This document shows, piece after piece, positions 6,331 through 7,130 of a stretch of 7,130 bases of DNA. How positions within the stretch are numbered: the first letter of the stretch is position 1; each line of letters begins with the position of its first letter. The stretch covers positions 1-7,130 of the forward strand of contig JAZGAE010000113.1 of the NCBI GenBank assembly GCA_036475545.1. The letters run 5' to 3'. The notes beneath the pieces are model-generated. The model was not told the origin of the DNA. It did not search any database and saw only the letters and a list, made by a program, of their open reading frames with translations. The position numbers were made by a program, and so were the translations under genes. Origin of the DNA: JAZGAE01 sp036475545 (GTDB lineage Bacteria > Pseudomonadota > Alphaproteobacteria > DATDPM01).

Positions 6331-6364
6331 CTTGTCCTCCCACGCAAGCTGAGGGAAGCAAACC

Positions 6365-6562
6365 ATGAAGATCGTTCGGTTCAACCAGGCTTGGGCCAAA
6401 TGGATGGGCGGCGAGGTTGCCGGCTTCGCGGATGCCGAGGCGGCGGAGCTCGTCAAGTCCGGCGTCGCCGACTACCACGATTCCGGGACCGAGAAGCAGC
6501 GGAAGCCGTCCGCCGACAAGCAGATGCGGCCCGGCAAGCGCAGGGTCGTGACGAAGGGCTGA
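6365..6562 (+). CDS. Small phage protein of unknown function (65 aa)
   Basis: Residues 1-40 look folded: MKIVRFNQAWAKWMGGEVAG, then ADAEAAELVKSGVADY. The motif GEVAGF...A.A..LV.SGVA is one I associate with small proteins encoded beside phage capsid and head-completion genes. Residues 41-65 are a basic, probably flexible tail with many Lys and Arg (EKQRKPSADKQMRPGKRR). No enzyme motif, signal peptide or membrane segment is visible. The start ATG 6365 has GAGGGA at 6351-6356, eight bases upstream. A structural or assembly role is suggested by position only. Confidence 0.85.
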   Translation: MKIVRFNQAWAKWMGGEVAGFADAEAAELVKSGVADYHDSGTEKQRKPSADKQMRPGKRRVVTKG

Positions 6563-6572
6563 GCGCGCCGCC

Positions 6573-7130
6573 ATGAAAATCGGCTACCAGTGGGCGACCG
6601 CCACGCCACAGGACTGGTCGGATATCGACAGCAAGGATTGGGCGAAGCTCCCCGACAAGGGTGAGCCCATAGGCGGCGAGGTCATCGACGACACGCCGGG
6701 CTATGTCTATCAGGTCAACGTCCAGGGCGTGTGTTACACCGGGGACAAGTATGCCGTCCGCGACGTGCCAGGGACGGACGACTGCGAGGTCTTTTGCATC
6801 AACGACGATCCGGAGGATTACGACCCGCTCGACTTCTATGCCCACGTCTGGATCTTTCGGCCATTGGCCCCCGACCCCGATAGGGGCGGGGCCATCAACA
6901 CCCGCCAGTCCCATATTCTTTACGCCGCGCCACGGGCCTTCGAGCGGCTCCAGGCGTTCGGGCCTGTCGAGGGGCGCATTTTGCTGCCGTGGTCGGACTT
7001 CGAGTATCCGCCCGAGAACCTAATCCGCTACGGCATCTGGCTGCCAGACCAGCTTTCCAATCTTCATAGAGCAGCGCGCTCGATTAGAGGCTGGCGTGAA
7101 TGGTCTGATGGTGTCGATCCCTCGCGGCTC
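6573..7130 (+). CDS. Unrecognised phage protein, 3'-truncated by the window edge
   Basis: An open frame runs from ATG 6573 to the last base (186 codons) with no stop. Residues include MKIGYQWATATPQDWSDIDS (1-20), a Tyr/Val-rich stretch with YVYQVNVQGVCYTGDKYAV (44-62), DDPEDYDPLDFYAHVWIFRP (78-97), RQSHILYAAPRAFERL (111-126), GRILLPWSDFEYPPENLIRY (134-153) and GIWLPDQL (154-161). It is rich in Trp, Tyr, Asp and Pro and has three cysteines (54, 71, 75). There is no signal peptide, transmembrane segment or known catalytic motif. I do not recognise the family. It starts 10 bases after the previous stop without a proper ribosome binding site (AAGGG at 6554-6558 is too far), so coupling is likely. 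Its place among head genes suggests a virion or assembly function, but that is only guilt by association. The overlapping +1 and antisense frames are Arg/Ser/Pro-rich shadows. Confidence 0.8.
   Translation, partial: MKIGYQWATATPQDWSDIDSKDWAKLPDKGEPIGGEVIDDTPGYVYQVNVQGVCYTGDKYAVRDVPGTDDCEVFCINDDPEDYDPLDFYAHVWIFRPLAPDPDRGGAINTRQSHILYAAPRAFERLQAFGPVEGRILLPWSDFEYPPENLIRYGIWLPDQLSNLHRAARSIRGWREWSDGVDPSRL

Noticed and set aside
6453..6914. Antisense open frame of 153 codons near the right end
   Set aside because: It runs against all neighbours and overlaps two better-supported + strand genes; no start context or motif supports it.
6703..7023. + strand open frame of 106 codons in another frame near the right end
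   Set aside because: Arg/Ser/Thr/Pro-rich shadow of the longer frame from 6573, which has protein-like composition and no stop to the window edge.
1..7130. CRISPR array, tRNA, attachment site, insertion sequence or defence system
   Set aside because: I saw no regularly spaced repeats, no tRNA-like cloverleaf, no transposase or integrase motifs, and nearly all the DNA is explained by phage head genes.

Overview
The window is a piece of the head-morphogenesis module of a tailed double-stranded DNA phage or prophage (Caudoviricetes) that uses an HK97-type capsid. All real genes lie on the + strand and are tightly packed. The DNA is strongly GC-rich and third codon positions are mostly G or C. 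This fits a high-GC host, probably a proteobacterium and perhaps an alphaproteobacterium, but that is inference from composition and protein flavour. No integrase, attachment site, tRNA or host gene is visible, so prophage and free phage cannot be told apart.

Layout. Positions 1-378 hold the 3' part of a small-terminase-like gene, cut by the window start. It overlaps the large terminase (368-1723) by 11 bases. The portal gene (1726-3189) follows after only two bases. After a 30-base gap comes an HK97-family prohead protease with an unusually long C-terminal extension (3220-4473). Next is a 168-base gap that is rich in structure: an inverted repeat over the protease stop codon, an intrinsic terminator, an A+T-rich patch with a promoter-like -35 box, and a strong ribosome binding site. 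It leads into the major capsid gene (GTG start, 4642-5796). Downstream are a 137-residue probable decoration or other structural protein (5871-6284) with a near-ideal ribosome binding site, a 65-residue small phage protein (6365-6562), and an unrecognised gene (from 6573) that is still open at the window end.

How the genes work together. The terminase subunits recognise and cut concatemeric DNA and pump it through the portal vertex. The protease removes scaffold segments during prohead maturation, including, by inference, the coiled-coil N-terminal arm of the capsid protein. The capsid protein forms the shell, and the 137-residue protein may coat or stabilise it. The first four genes are packed like one translationally coupled operon. 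In contrast, hairpins flank the capsid and decoration-like genes, which suggests that expression of the abundant structural proteins is set separately from the low-copy packaging proteins.

I see no defence island, CRISPR array, mobile element or clearly undescribed system. The points most worth checking are the terminator/antiterminator-like leader ahead of the capsid gene, the DQ in place of DE at the terminase Walker B site, the protease extension, and the unrecognised gene at the right end.
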